DNA of 14,475 nt from Gammaproteobacteria bacterium (GCA_027484495.1 JAIXSW010000306.1:1-14475), one strand, 5' to 3'. Counted from the stretch's first letter, positions 6,619 through 14,403 are shown. Notes: a model not told the origin generated them from the sequence alone. Numbers and translations: made by a program.

Positions 6619-7332
6619 ATGACGCAAAATTCCCAAACCGCCGCTAAACCGCAATCAGGCGGTAATTTGCTCGCCAATCTCGCTTTTAACATCGTTTTAC
6701 CGGTGTTGATCCTCAGTAAACTCAGTACGGACGAATATCTTGGTCCCGTCTGGGGACTTGTGGTCGCACTGGCCTTTCCGATTGGCTTTGGTCTGTGGGA
6801 ACTGAAGCAATCCGGCAAGCTGAACTTCTTCTCGATTGTCGGTATTATCAGTGTGTTACTGACCGGCGGCATGAGCTTGCTGCAGCTTGACCCGAAATAC
6901 ATCGCGATAAAAGAAGCCATGGTGCCGGGCCTGATTGGTCTGCTGATTTTAATCAGCGGCCGTACCCGTTTCCCTTTGGTGAAAACCATTCTGGAAAATA
7001 TGCAGCTGTTAAATCTGGTGTTATTAAGAGAGAAACTCCGCAGCAGCGGCACGGAACAACAATTTGAACAAACGCTGGATCAGGCCACCCGGATTATTGC
7101 CGGCTCGTTTTTCCTGTCATCCGTGCTGAATTATCTGCTGGCGAAATGGCTGTTGGTCAGCGCGCCTGGCACTGCGGCTTATAACGAAGAACTGGCCAAT
7201 ATGACGGCGCTGAGTTATCCGGTGATTGCGGTCCCGTCGACGCTGATTATGATGGGCGCAATTTGGTTTGTCTTCAGTCGGATCCCAAAACTGACCGGGC
7301 AGCCACTGGAGTCGTTTTTTCACGAGCAGTAA
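6619..7332 (+). CDS. VC0807-family six-helix inner-membrane protein
   Basis: A 237-residue integral membrane protein resembling the conserved VC0807 family. Hydrophobic segments lie at about 17-35, 42-61, 70-88, 100-113, 157-179 and 199-221. Family-like features are NLLANLAFNIVLPVLIL near the N-terminus, FPIGFGLWEL, GRTRFPLVKTI and the late LTGQPLESFF tail. No catalytic motif is visible and the role is unknown. The start is uncertain. ATG at 6619 fits the usual family N-terminus but has no good ribosome site, and a GTG at 6538 in the same frame would add 27 residues of unlikely composition. The last 59 coding bases overlap the end of the opposite-strand binding protein gene. The 185 bases between this gene and DUF1800 must hold divergent promoters, but I see no convincing boxes there. 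Confidence 0.85.
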   Translation: MTQNSQTAAKPQSGGNLLANLAFNIVLPVLILSKLSTDEYLGPVWGLVVALAFPIGFGLWELKQSGKLNFFSIVGIISVLLTGGMSLLQLDPKYIAIKEAMVPGLIGLLILISGRTRFPLVKTILENMQLLNLVLLREKLRSSGTEQQFEQTLDQATRIIAGSFFLSSVLNYLLAKWLLVSAPGTAAYNEELANMTALSYPVIAVPSTLIMMGAIWFVFSRIPKLTGQPLESFFHEQ

Positions 7333-8047
7333 GCTGACGATTCAGTGCCAGCACACAACTTTGCTGCACTGTGACTTTGCTCAGCATCAGATGGATGTCG
7401 GCCTCGTTCAGAAAAAACGGCAGGATCTCAAACTCGCTGCCGTCTTTGCGGGCTGCCAGATCGAGTTGCACAGCCGCATTGTCTGCGATGGTGTAATCCG
7501 CTCTGCGTCCGGACACCAGATCCAACCGGCGATCAGGTTCATACACCGCCAGACTGCGTTGTTTGACCGCAGGCTGTTGTTTCAGCTGCTCAAAAGTATC
7601 GCCATAAAACCCGGCCGGATTATAGACGCCAATCAACTTGCGCTGCGCCAGTGCCATAAACGCCTCGCGGTGGCGTAATTCAGGATACAACGACAAAGTT
7701 TGACGGTGCATCAGCACCACGTTCTGTTCTTTCCGATAAGCATCGCTGAACCAGGCAAATTCAGCACGTTGTGGCGTATAAGATGCTGCAAACAGCATAT
7801 CAACCTGGCCTTGTTGCAACATTTGCATCGCACGTTTTTCCGGCACAAATTGCAACTGCAAACGGCTGTTGACCTGCGACAACAGCTGCCGGATCAAATC
7901 AATATCACTGCCGCGGACGACTTCATCAGTGACTTCAATATAAGGCCGCCAGCTGGCGTTATAGGCCATCCGCAGCTGCGCTGGGCACTCAGCCGCAACC
8001 ACAACCTGGCTCCACATGCACCACAACACCGGGCACCACAGACGCAT
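7274..8047 (-). CDS. Periplasmic solute-binding protein, family 3 (amino-acid type)
   Basis: A 257-residue exported protein with the SBP_bac_3 fold. After a signal peptide (about residues 1-19, ending VVVAA), the first lobe begins LRMAYNASWRPYIEV and contains GSDIDLIRQLL. The hinge region reads DMLFAASYTPQRAEFAWFSD (83-102), typical of the family, and the second lobe contains LIGVYNPAGFYGD and DLVSGRRADYTIADN. Cys21 and Cys231 could form a disulphide. Stand-alone members of this group are common in Shewanella and Vibrio relatives, often with unknown ligand. No permease or ATPase is nearby. I chose ATG at 8047; a TTG two codons upstream is an alternative, and no strong ribosome site marks either. 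It follows metC by 58 bases, with a possible -10 (TATAGT) in between. Confidence 0.82.
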   Translation of the reverse strand: MRLWCPVLWCMWSQVVVAAECPAQLRMAYNASWRPYIEVTDEVVRGSDIDLIRQLLSQVNSRLQLQFVPEKRAMQMLQQGQVDMLFAASYTPQRAEFAWFSDAYRKEQNVVLMHRQTLSLYPELRHREAFMALAQRKLIGVYNPAGFYGDTFEQLKQQPAVKQRSLAVYEPDRRLDLVSGRRADYTIADNAAVQLDLAARKDGSEFEILPFFLNEADIHLMLSKVTVQQSCVLALNRQLTAREKTTPVAARSVLGSD

Positions 8048-8105
8048 CAGCAATTACCATCGTCGAGGATAAAAACTGACTATAGCGCAAATCTATTGCC
8101 GTCGA

Positions 8106-9296
8106 TTAGCCGGCATTGTGATCTCGCTGTATTGTCTGTAGCCGGTCAAACGCGGCAGATAAATCAGCAATCAGGTCGGTTGGATCTTCCAGACCGATAT
8201 GCAGCCGGATCAGCGGCCCTTTGTAGGGCCAGAGTGTCGCCGTGCGCAATGCCTGGACGTCCAGATTCGCCAGCACCAGGCTTTCATAGCCGCCCCAGGA
8301 AAAGCCCATCTTAAAGTGCTGCATCCCTTCGACAAAGGCGGTTACTGCGGCCAGATCGCCTTGTTTCAGCACAAAAGAAAACAGACCGTTACTGCCGGAG
8401 AAATCGCGGACAAACAAATCATGCCCCGGATGTTGCGGTAAGGCCGGATGCAGAATGGTCTCGATTTCTGGTCGTTTAGCCAGCCATTCAATGACCTGTA
8501 ACGTATTGCGCTGATGCTGTGCCAGCCGCACACCCAGCGTTCGCAAGCCACGCGCCGCCAGATACACATCATCGGCCGAGGCACAGTAACCTAACAAATA
8601 ACTGTGTTCACGCAACTGCGGCCAGTGACGGGCATTGGCGCTGGCCGTGCCCAACATCACATCAGAATGGCCGCAAATATATTTGGTAGCCGCCTGGATC
8701 GAAATATCAACACCGAGCTCAAAAGGCTGACACAGGATCGGTGAGGCCCAGGTGTTGTCGAGCATAGTCACAATATTGTGGGCTTTGGCCACCGCACAAA
8801 TCGCCGGCACATCCTGCACTTCCATCGTCAGTGAACAAGGCGATTCCAGATAAATGACGCGGGTATTTGGCCGGATCAATGCCGCAATACCGGCACCAAT
8901 CAAAGGGTCGTAATAAGTGGTTTCAATGCCAAGCGGCTTTAATACTTTATCGCACAATGCGCGGGTGGGTTCGTAGGCCGCGTCCACCATCAGCAGATGG
9001 TCACCGGTTTTAAGAAATGCCAATAAAGCACCGCTGATGGCGGCAGCTCCGCTTGGGTATAATGCGCATCCGGCACCGCCTTCTAACTCACAGACGGCAT
9101 CACTGAAGGCAAAATGGGTTTGCGTGCCACGCCGGCCGTAATAAGGCACCTGTTCGCCGCGATGCCGCACCGCATGTTTCATTTCGGCCATGCTATCAAA
9201 CACCACAGTCGACGCCCGCACGACCGGCACATTGACACTATAACCCGCCCATTTACGTGCCCGACCGGCATGCACAATCCGCGTTGCAACTTTCAT
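8106..9296 (-). CDS. metC: Cystathionine beta-lyase
   Basis: A 396-residue PLP enzyme of the Cys/Met-metabolism family that cleaves cystathionine to homocysteine, pyruvate and ammonia in methionine synthesis. It aligns along its full length with E. coli MetC. Y53 and R55 are in YYGRRGT, which contacts the cofactor phosphate of the neighbouring subunit. Y108 is in AAYEP, D180 in LDNTWA, and the Schiff-base lysine K205 in QAATKYICGHSD. W334 is in SWGGYESL, and RLHIGLED lies near the C-terminus. The start is at 9296, where AAAGGTGA sits correctly. The in-frame ATG at 9314 lacks a ribosome site and lies inside the proposed MetJ operator. Conserved SWGGYESL and GRRGT favour MetC over a gamma-synthase or gamma-lyase. 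Confidence 0.93.
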   Translation of the reverse strand: MKVATRIVHAGRARKWAGYSVNVPVVRASTVVFDSMAEMKHAVRHRGEQVPYYGRRGTQTHFAFSDAVCELEGGAGCALYPSGAAAISGALLAFLKTGDHLLMVDAAYEPTRALCDKVLKPLGIETTYYDPLIGAGIAALIRPNTRVIYLESPCSLTMEVQDVPAICAVAKAHNIVTMLDNTWASPILCQPFELGVDISIQAATKYICGHSDVMLGTASANARHWPQLREHSYLLGYCASADDVYLAARGLRTLGVRLAQHQRNTLQVIEWLAKRPEIETILHPALPQHPGHDLFVRDFSGSNGLFSFVLKQGDLAAVTAFVEGMQHFKMGFSWGGYESLVLANLDVQALRTATLWPYKGPLIRLHIGLEDPTDLIADLSAAFDRLQTIQRDHNAG

Positions 9297-9308
9297 TGAA
9301 TCACCTTT

Positions 9309-9324
9309 AGACATCTGGAAGTCT
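9309..9324 (-). promoter_or_regulatory. Candidate MetJ operator (two met boxes) before metC
   Basis: On the minus strand AGACTTCC followed directly by AGATGTCT gives two tandem 8-base met boxes, matching AGACGTCT at 6 and 7 of 8 positions. They lie 13-28 bases upstream of the metC start, just after the candidate promoter. In Gammaproteobacteria MetJ with S-adenosylmethionine binds two or more such boxes to repress met genes. Confidence 0.6.
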
Positions 9325-9325
9325 T

Positions 9326-9355
9326 ATCTTAGAAGATAGTCCCCAGCCTTGACCA
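9326..9355 (-). promoter_or_regulatory. Candidate metC promoter
   Basis: On the minus strand TGGTCA (9355-9350) and TAAGAT (9331-9326) are 18 bases apart, each matching four of six consensus bases. The -10 lies inside a 14-base perfect palindrome, TATCTTAGAAGATA (plus-strand 9325-9338). The met boxes begin immediately downstream, as expected for repression at the transcription start. Confidence 0.4.
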
Positions 9356-9457
9356 GAAAAATAACTGCAGCGGCCCGCTACAAGCTTCTTTGTTGCTGTC
9401 ACAGGCCCGGTCAGCATACACTGAATGCTTCCGCTGACCTGACAAGAGAATGTCTGC

Positions 9458-10519
9458 ATGCGCTGGCTGCTTTGCTGCTTGTTACCTTTCTTTGCAATGG
9501 CCCGGCCTTCCGTTCTGTTCGTTAACTCGTCGCTGATCACCGATCCATTTTTTATGCAAGTCGAAGCAGTCGCCCGTGTTGCCGCGAGCCAACTCGACCT
9601 GGAACTGACCATTATCAATGGTGATGGCAATCGGCTATTACAGCATCAGAAGCTGACCGCCTATCTGCAAAAACATCAACCGGATTATGCCATTGTGCAG
9701 CCTTTTAGCAGCTCTGGCGTGCAACTGATGTCATTACTGGCGGCATATCCGGTGAAATTCATTACGCTGGAGTCGTTGTGGCAACCCGATGAAGCGCAGA
9801 AAATTGGCCGGCCAGGCGAGCGTTATCCAAACTGGCTGGCTGAACTGTATTACGACAACTCAGAAGCCAGCAAGGCATTGACCACTGCCCTGTTAGATGC
9901 CTGTCCGCAGTCTAATCAACTGGTTGGCATCAACGGATTGAACAACTACGAAACCGACCGCAGGGCCGACGGTGTCTATCAGGCCATGCGTCAGCGTGGC
10001 GGTACCGTGCATCAAATCGTCAACGGCAAATGGGACCGCCAGCTTGCCGCAGAACAAAGCCTGCAGTTATTGCGGCGCTATCCCGCCAGCCGGTTGATCT
10101 GGACCGCATCTGACTGGATGGCACTGGGAGTATTAGATGCGCTGGGGCCAACCGCAGCGGGCCAATATTGTATTGGCGGTTTTGACTGGATCCCGGAAGC
10201 GCAGAAAGCCATCGAACAAGGCAAACTGCAGGCATCAGCGGGTGGACACTTCACGATGGCCGCTTTTGCGCTGGTGCTGATTTATGATCATGTCCACGGC
10301 AAATTACCACAACCGTTACCCGACGTACCGCTATTACAGCTGGATATTCTGACCCGGGAAAACCTGCCCGCTTATCAGCCATTATTGCGCGCCGGGCAGT
10401 GGCAACAAATTGATTTTCGTCAGTTCAGCCGCACTCACAATCCGGCACTGCCGCATTACAACTTTTCCGTACATACTGCACTAAAACAGCTGAAGCCGCG
10501 TAATGAGACGGGTCAATAA
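9458..10519 (+). CDS. Periplasmic sugar-type ABC substrate-binding protein
   Basis: A 353-residue exported protein of the Peripla_BP_4 / LacI-like ligand-binding fold. A short signal peptide (about residues 1-15, LLCCLLPFFAMA) precedes lobe 1, which starts PSVLFVNSSLITDPFFMQV. The family pattern continues through NYETDRRADGVYQAM (163-177), NGKWDRQLAAEQSLQLL (189-205), LIWTASDWMALGVLDAL (213-229) and IGGFDWIPEAQKAIEQGKLQ (239-258), followed by ASAGGHF. In related genomes such proteins stand alone and are sometimes tied to sensor proteins. The ligand is not predictable. The start at 9458 has only a weak AAGAGA upstream. It is divergent from metC and separated from ubiD by 87 bases that include a ubiD promoter. 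No transport genes are adjacent, so a sensory role is possible. Confidence 0.82.
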   Translation: MRWLLCCLLPFFAMARPSVLFVNSSLITDPFFMQVEAVARVAASQLDLELTIINGDGNRLLQHQKLTAYLQKHQPDYAIVQPFSSSGVQLMSLLAAYPVKFITLESLWQPDEAQKIGRPGERYPNWLAELYYDNSEASKALTTALLDACPQSNQLVGINGLNNYETDRRADGVYQAMRQRGGTVHQIVNGKWDRQLAAEQSLQLLRRYPASRLIWTASDWMALGVLDALGPTAAGQYCIGGFDWIPEAQKAIEQGKLQASAGGHFTMAAFALVLIYDHVHGKLPQPLPDVPLLQLDILTRENLPAYQPLLRAGQWQQIDFRQFSRTHNPALPHYNFSVHTALKQLKPRNETGQ

Positions 10520-10541
10520 CGCAACACTGTTGCCGCGCCGC

Positions 10542-10569
10542 TTGGCGCGCGCAGGCTTCACTGTATAAT
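10542..10569 (+). promoter_or_regulatory. Sigma-70 promoter of the ubiD operon
   Basis: TTGGCG (10542-10547) and a perfect TATAAT (10564-10569) are 16 bases apart, ending 37 bases before the ubiD start. The -35 lies in one arm of a small GC-rich hairpin (10534-10549). A second hairpin, GCCGGT/ACCGGC (10570-10586), covers the expected transcription start. Confidence 0.65.
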
Positions 10570-10606
10570 GCCGGTCCATTACCGGCGCCTTTTCAGCAGG
10601 TCCTGA

Positions 10607-12100
10607 ATGAAATACAAAGACTTACGTGACTTCATCGCGCAACTGGAACAACGTGGCCTGTTGCATCGCATCAGCGCCGAAATCGATCCGGTGCTGGAGA
10701 TGACCGAAATTGCCGACCGCACGCTACGTGCCGGTGGCCCTGCCTTATTATTTGAAAATCCAAAAGGTTACGATATTCCGGTGCTGGCAAATCTGTTCGG
10801 CACGCCCGAACGCGTTGCGCTGGGCATGGGGCAAACCGAAGTATCGGCGCTGCGTGAAGTCGGCAAATTACTGGCATTTTTAAAAGAACCTGAACCGCCA
10901 AAAGGCTTAAAAGATGCGTTCAGCAAGCTGCCGATTTTTAAGCAAGTGCTGAATATGTCGCCAAAAGAAGTGCGTAAAGCGCCATGCCAGCAAGTAGTGA
11001 AAAGCGGTGACGCGGTCGATTTAACCAAATTACCGGTGATGACCTGCTGGCCAGGCGACGCCGCGCCGCTGATCACCTGGGGTCTGACGGTCACCCGCGG
11101 CCCGCATAAAGAACGGCAGAATCTGGGCATCTACCGCCAGCAAGTGCTGGGGAAAAACAAAGTCATTATGCGCTGGTTGTCGCATCGCGGCGGCGCGCTC
11201 GATTTCCTCGAATGGCAAAAAGCCCATCCGGGCCAGCGCTTCCCGGTGTCTGTGGCATTAGGTGCCGATCCGGCCACCATCTTAGGCGCGGTCACGCCGG
11301 TACCGGATTCGTTATCTGAATACGCTTTTGCCGGTTTGCTGCGCGGCGACAACACCGAAGTGGTCAAATGCGTCAGCAATGATTTGCAGGTGCCTGCCAG
11401 CGCCGAATTTGTGCTGGAAGGTTATCTCGAACCTGGCGAAATGGCGCCGGAAGGGCCGTATGGCGATCACACCGGTTATTACAACGAAATCGATTCGTTC
11501 CCGGTATTCACCGTGACGCACATCACGCACCGCGAGAAACCGATTTATCACAGCACTTACACCGGCCGGCCACCGGATGAACCCGCAATTTTGGGCGTGG
11601 CGCTGAATGAAGTCTTTATTCCGCTGTTACAAAAGCAATTTCCGGAAATCGTCGATTTTTATCTGCCGCCGGAAGGCTGTTCTTATCGCCTCGCCGTGGT
11701 CACGATGAAAAAACAATACCCGGGCCATGCTAAACGCGTGATGATGGGCGTCTGGTCATTTTTACGCCAGTTTATGTATACCAAGTTTGTCATCGTCTGT
11801 GATGATGACATCAACGCGCGTGACTGGCAGGATGTGATCTGGGCCATTACTACGCGGATGGATCCGGCGCGCGATACCACGCTGATTGAAAACACACCGA
11901 TTGATTATCTGGATTTTGCTTCGCCGGTGTCAGGCCTCGGCTCGAAAATGGGCATGGATGCGACCAACAAATGGCCGGGTGAAACCACGCGCGAATGGGG
12001 CGAACCTATCGTGATGCGGGAAGATATCAAGCAAAAAGTCGATGAGATTTGGGATTCGCTCGGCATTCCGCTGCCGGCACAGCCACGGGGTTTATATTGA
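10607..12100 (+). CDS. ubiD: 3-octaprenyl-4-hydroxybenzoate carboxy-lyase UbiD
   Basis: A 497-residue decarboxylase, the same length as E. coli UbiD. It converts 3-polyprenyl-4-hydroxybenzoate to 2-polyprenylphenol in ubiquinone synthesis, using prenylated FMN made by UbiX. The residues recorded for E. coli are at identical positions here: N172 (metal) and I175-R177 (cofactor) in QNLGIYRQQ, RWL at 189-191 and R194-G195 in MRWLSHRGG, E238 (metal) in SLSEYAF, and D287 (acid) in GPYGDHTGYY. The C-terminal half (TYTGRPPDEPA, PPEGCSYRLAVVT, MGVWSFLRQFMYTKF, SPVSGLGSKMGMDA) is also near-identical. AGG lies before the ATG at 10607. The TGA stop overlaps the next gene's ATG by one base, implying coupling with the ferredoxin gene. 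Confidence 0.97.
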   Translation: MKYKDLRDFIAQLEQRGLLHRISAEIDPVLEMTEIADRTLRAGGPALLFENPKGYDIPVLANLFGTPERVALGMGQTEVSALREVGKLLAFLKEPEPPKGLKDAFSKLPIFKQVLNMSPKEVRKAPCQQVVKSGDAVDLTKLPVMTCWPGDAAPLITWGLTVTRGPHKERQNLGIYRQQVLGKNKVIMRWLSHRGGALDFLEWQKAHPGQRFPVSVALGADPATILGAVTPVPDSLSEYAFAGLLRGDNTEVVKCVSNDLQVPASAEFVLEGYLEPGEMAPEGPYGDHTGYYNEIDSFPVFTVTHITHREKPIYHSTYTGRPPDEPAILGVALNEVFIPLLQKQFPEIVDFYLPPEGCSYRLAVVTMKKQYPGHAKRVMMGVWSFLRQFMYTKFVIVCDDDINARDWQDVIWAITTRMDPARDTTLIENTPIDYLDFASPVSGLGSKMGMDATNKWPGETTREWGEPIVMREDIKQKVDEIWDSLGIPLPAQPRGLY

Positions 12101-12402
12101 TGACAGATTCCCTGACGAGCGACAAAAAGTTTTTGGTGCGGATTGAGCCTTCAGGCGTCACCTTTGCTGCAAGTCCGGCAGAAACCCTGTTAGATGCGGC
12201 TTTAACTGCCGGTATCGATTTTCCGCACCGCTGTCGTCAGGGCGTTTGTACCTCCTGTGTCTGCCGGTTAAAAAGTGGCGAAGTGCGTTACGACGCCCCG
12301 TCGCCGTGCAGTCCAGCGGATATAGAACAAAAATTTGTGTATGGCTGTCAGGCTTTTGCCGGCAGTGATCTGGTGTTACACCATCCATTTATCCGGCCCT
12401 GA
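12100..12402 (+). CDS. [2Fe-2S] plant-type ferredoxin
   Basis: A 100-residue soluble electron carrier. Cysteines C45, C50, C53 and C83 form the C-x4-C-x2-C-x29-C cluster motif (HRCRQGVCTSCVCRLKSG, then YGCQAF) of plant-type ferredoxin domains. The start is the ATG at 12100, overlapping the ubiD stop as TGATG. An open frame continues upstream inside ubiD, but starting there would place an implausible N-terminus. It lies between ubiD and fre, 20 bases before fre. Ferredoxin domains with this loop are found fused to Fre-like FAD/NAD domains in reductases such as AscD (CDP-6-deoxy-delta-3,4-glucoseen reductase). Here the two parts are separate genes, so Fre may be its reductase. The physiological acceptor is not shown by sequence. 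Confidence 0.93.
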   Translation: MTDSLTSDKKFLVRIEPSGVTFAASPAETLLDAALTAGIDFPHRCRQGVCTSCVCRLKSGEVRYDAPSPCSPADIEQKFVYGCQAFAGSDLVLHHPFIRP

Positions 12403-12422
12403 GCCGTCAGAGACAAAAACCG

Positions 12423-13145
12423 ATGTCAGAACAGTTTTCAGCCCATGCCAGCAATAAAGTACTGGCCGACGTGATCAGTATCGAAGCCTTAACCGCAGGC
12501 GTCCGGCGCGTCCGGTTAAAACCACAGGAAGCGGTGCATTATCTGCCCGGCCAGTACCTGCAGATTTTTTTATCGGACAGCGACAAACGGCCTTTTTCGA
12601 TTGCCAGCGCACCGGGCGATGACTATATCGAACTGCAAATTGGCGGTAACGTGACGGATGCTTATGCCGGTCAGGCGTTAACACATCTGCAGGACAACCC
12701 GACTGTGCTGATCCAGGTTGGTCTCGGCGAAGCGTATTTGCGTCCGGACAGCAACCGCCCGGTACTCCTGTTGGCAGGCGGCACCGGTTTCTCTTACGTC
12801 TGCAGCATTGCCAAAGCCATGGCGCAGCAACCGGATGGCCGCGCAGTCACACTGTACTGGGGTTTGCGTAACGAAGCCGCTTTGTATTATCAACAAGAGC
12901 TGGCTGAACTACAGGAACTATGCCCGGGTTTGCAGCTGGTGACTGTGCTGCAGGAGCCAGGCCAGGATTGGACCGGCCGCACGGGTCTGGTGCACGAAGC
13001 CTTATTGGCAGACATTCCGTCTTTAGCCGGTTATGACATTTATATCGCAGGACCTTTCCCGATGGTCAAAGCAGTGCGCGATGCCTTCCTCGCAGCCGGC
13101 GCTGAGCGTGGTCATATGTATGCCGACGCTTTTGCCTGGATTTAA
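12423..13145 (+). CDS. fre: NAD(P)H-flavin reductase Fre
   Basis: A 240-residue flavin reductase of the ferredoxin-NADP reductase superfamily, close to E. coli Fre (233 residues). RPFSIASAP (56-64) is the flavin-binding RxxS element, and GGTGFSYVCSI (119-129) binds the nicotinamide nucleotide. YWGLRNEAALYY, IYIAGPFPMVKAVRD and the terminal ADAFAWI complete the family pattern. It reduces free flavins, which could feed reduced FMN to UbiX and hence prenylated FMN to UbiD. A ubiD-fre neighbourhood is common in Gammaproteobacteria. The ribosome site before 12423 is weak, so translation may be coupled to the ferredoxin gene 20 bases upstream. An alternative role as reductase for that ferredoxin is possible, and the first residues (SEQFSAHAS) extend slightly beyond E. 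coli Fre. Confidence 0.93.
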   Translation: MSEQFSAHASNKVLADVISIEALTAGVRRVRLKPQEAVHYLPGQYLQIFLSDSDKRPFSIASAPGDDYIELQIGGNVTDAYAGQALTHLQDNPTVLIQVGLGEAYLRPDSNRPVLLLAGGTGFSYVCSIAKAMAQQPDGRAVTLYWGLRNEAALYYQQELAELQELCPGLQLVTVLQEPGQDWTGRTGLVHEALLADIPSLAGYDIYIAGPFPMVKAVRDAFLAAGAERGHMYADAFAWI

Positions 13146-13157
13146 CCTGCCACTGTG

Positions 13158-14393
13158 ATGCGATCAGCCTGGCGGCGTTGTTCACCATGGCTGCTGACAT
13201 GTCTGGTAGCGGGCTGCACACCGCCCGCTCAGGTCCAGCCGGTACAGAGTTTTGCGCAGCATGTTTATATCTGGCAACGGGTCTGGCGCCCTGCGCATGC
13301 CGAAGCGATAGCGCAAAGCCGCGCCGATTTTCAGGCGCTGCGGCTGCTGTCACTGCAATATCATCTCAGCAGCACTGGTCCGGTCTGGACCACGGCTCGT
13401 CCTGACTGGCAACTGCTGGCCATTGATCAACGACCAGTCACGCTGGTGCTGCGTCTGGACGGACAGCTACGACAACTGCCAACGGCCGCAGTGTTGTGGC
13501 AACAACTGACGCCGCAGATCGCCGCCGCGCAGCAAGCCGGAGTCAAACTGCAGGCAATCGAAATTGACTATGACGCCGCCCGCTCAGCTTTAGCACCGTA
13601 CCGTGACTGGCTACAACAACTGCGCCCGCAGCTGCCCGCTGATATGACGCTACAAATCACCGCGCTGCCGGATTGGTTGCAGTCTGCCGACTATCCGGCT
13701 TTATGTCAGGCGGCAGATCAACTGACCTTGCAACTGCACTCGGTGTTATCGCCAGCACAAGGTTTGTTTGACAGCACTAAAGCAAAACAATGGACGCAAA
13801 GCGCTGCAGCGAACACGCCCTGCCCGCTGTTTCTGGCGCTACCGGCCTATCATTCTGCGCTGATCACCACAGCCGATGGTGACCGCGTCGAAAGTGAAAC
13901 GCCGCTGCCGATCGCGGGCCAACGCCAGGCTTTGATCAGTCGGCCTGAGGCGGTGGCAGATTTTTTAAGTTGGCTGCACCGTCAGTCATTGCCGCAGATC
14001 CAGGGGCTGGTCTGGTTTCGCCTGCCGTTGCCGGATGACCAGCGTAGCTGGCCGCTGCATACATTACAGGCGCTGGTGCGGGGCGAAGCACTGGCCGCAA
14101 AGCTGCAGACTGAGCTGACTCAAGACCAAGGCCGTGTTGATATTCAGCTGCGCAATAGCGGCAATCTCGATGCGACGCTACCGGACAGACTCAGGTTTCG
14201 CGGCGTACAATGTTTAGGTGGTGATGCGCAATATGGTTACCAGTGGCAGCAACAAGGCGCTGAATGGTGGCTGCAACGCAAGACAATTCCGGCCGGCAGC
14301 GCCGAGGCCCCACGCATCGCGCCGCAGCAACAGCTGACTGTGGCCTGGTTACGCTGTCAGCAGTTACACAGCAGCAGCCCCCCAACGGATTAA
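13158..14393 (+). CDS. DUF3142 putative lipoprotein
   Basis: A 411-residue protein of the DUF3142 family, function unknown. The N-terminus (MRSAWRRC, a hydrophobic stretch, then LVAGC) is a lipoprotein signal with Cys20 as the lipidated residue. Thr follows it, so no Asp inner-membrane retention signal is present. Family-like segments include HVYIWQRVWRP (35-45), LRLLSLQYHL (61-70), AIEIDYD (133-139) followed by YRDWLQQLRPQLP, ITALPDWL, LQLHSV and a late GLVWFRLPLPDDQRSW. The IEIDYD strand and the alternation of predicted strands and helices recall a glycosidase-like barrel, but that is inference. The start is ATG at 13158, with a GTG directly before it as an alternative; no ribosome site is clear. 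It begins 12 bases after fre, so it should be in the ubiD operon. Confidence 0.82.
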   Translation: MRSAWRRCSPWLLTCLVAGCTPPAQVQPVQSFAQHVYIWQRVWRPAHAEAIAQSRADFQALRLLSLQYHLSSTGPVWTTARPDWQLLAIDQRPVTLVLRLDGQLRQLPTAAVLWQQLTPQIAAAQQAGVKLQAIEIDYDAARSALAPYRDWLQQLRPQLPADMTLQITALPDWLQSADYPALCQAADQLTLQLHSVLSPAQGLFDSTKAKQWTQSAAANTPCPLFLALPAYHSALITTADGDRVESETPLPIAGQRQALISRPEAVADFLSWLHRQSLPQIQGLVWFRLPLPDDQRSWPLHTLQALVRGEALAAKLQTELTQDQGRVDIQLRNSGNLDATLPDRLRFRGVQCLGGDAQYGYQWQQQGAEWWLQRKTIPAGSAEAPRIAPQQQLTVAWLRCQQLHSSSPPTD

Positions 14394-14403
14394 AAGGATG
14401 TTT

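Noticed and set aside
7700..8314. A 204-codon open frame on the plus strand
   Set aside because: It runs antisense through the family 3 binding protein and into metC, both of which have strong family signatures. Its translation is rich in His, Gln, Pro and Arg with no domain, as expected of a shadow frame.
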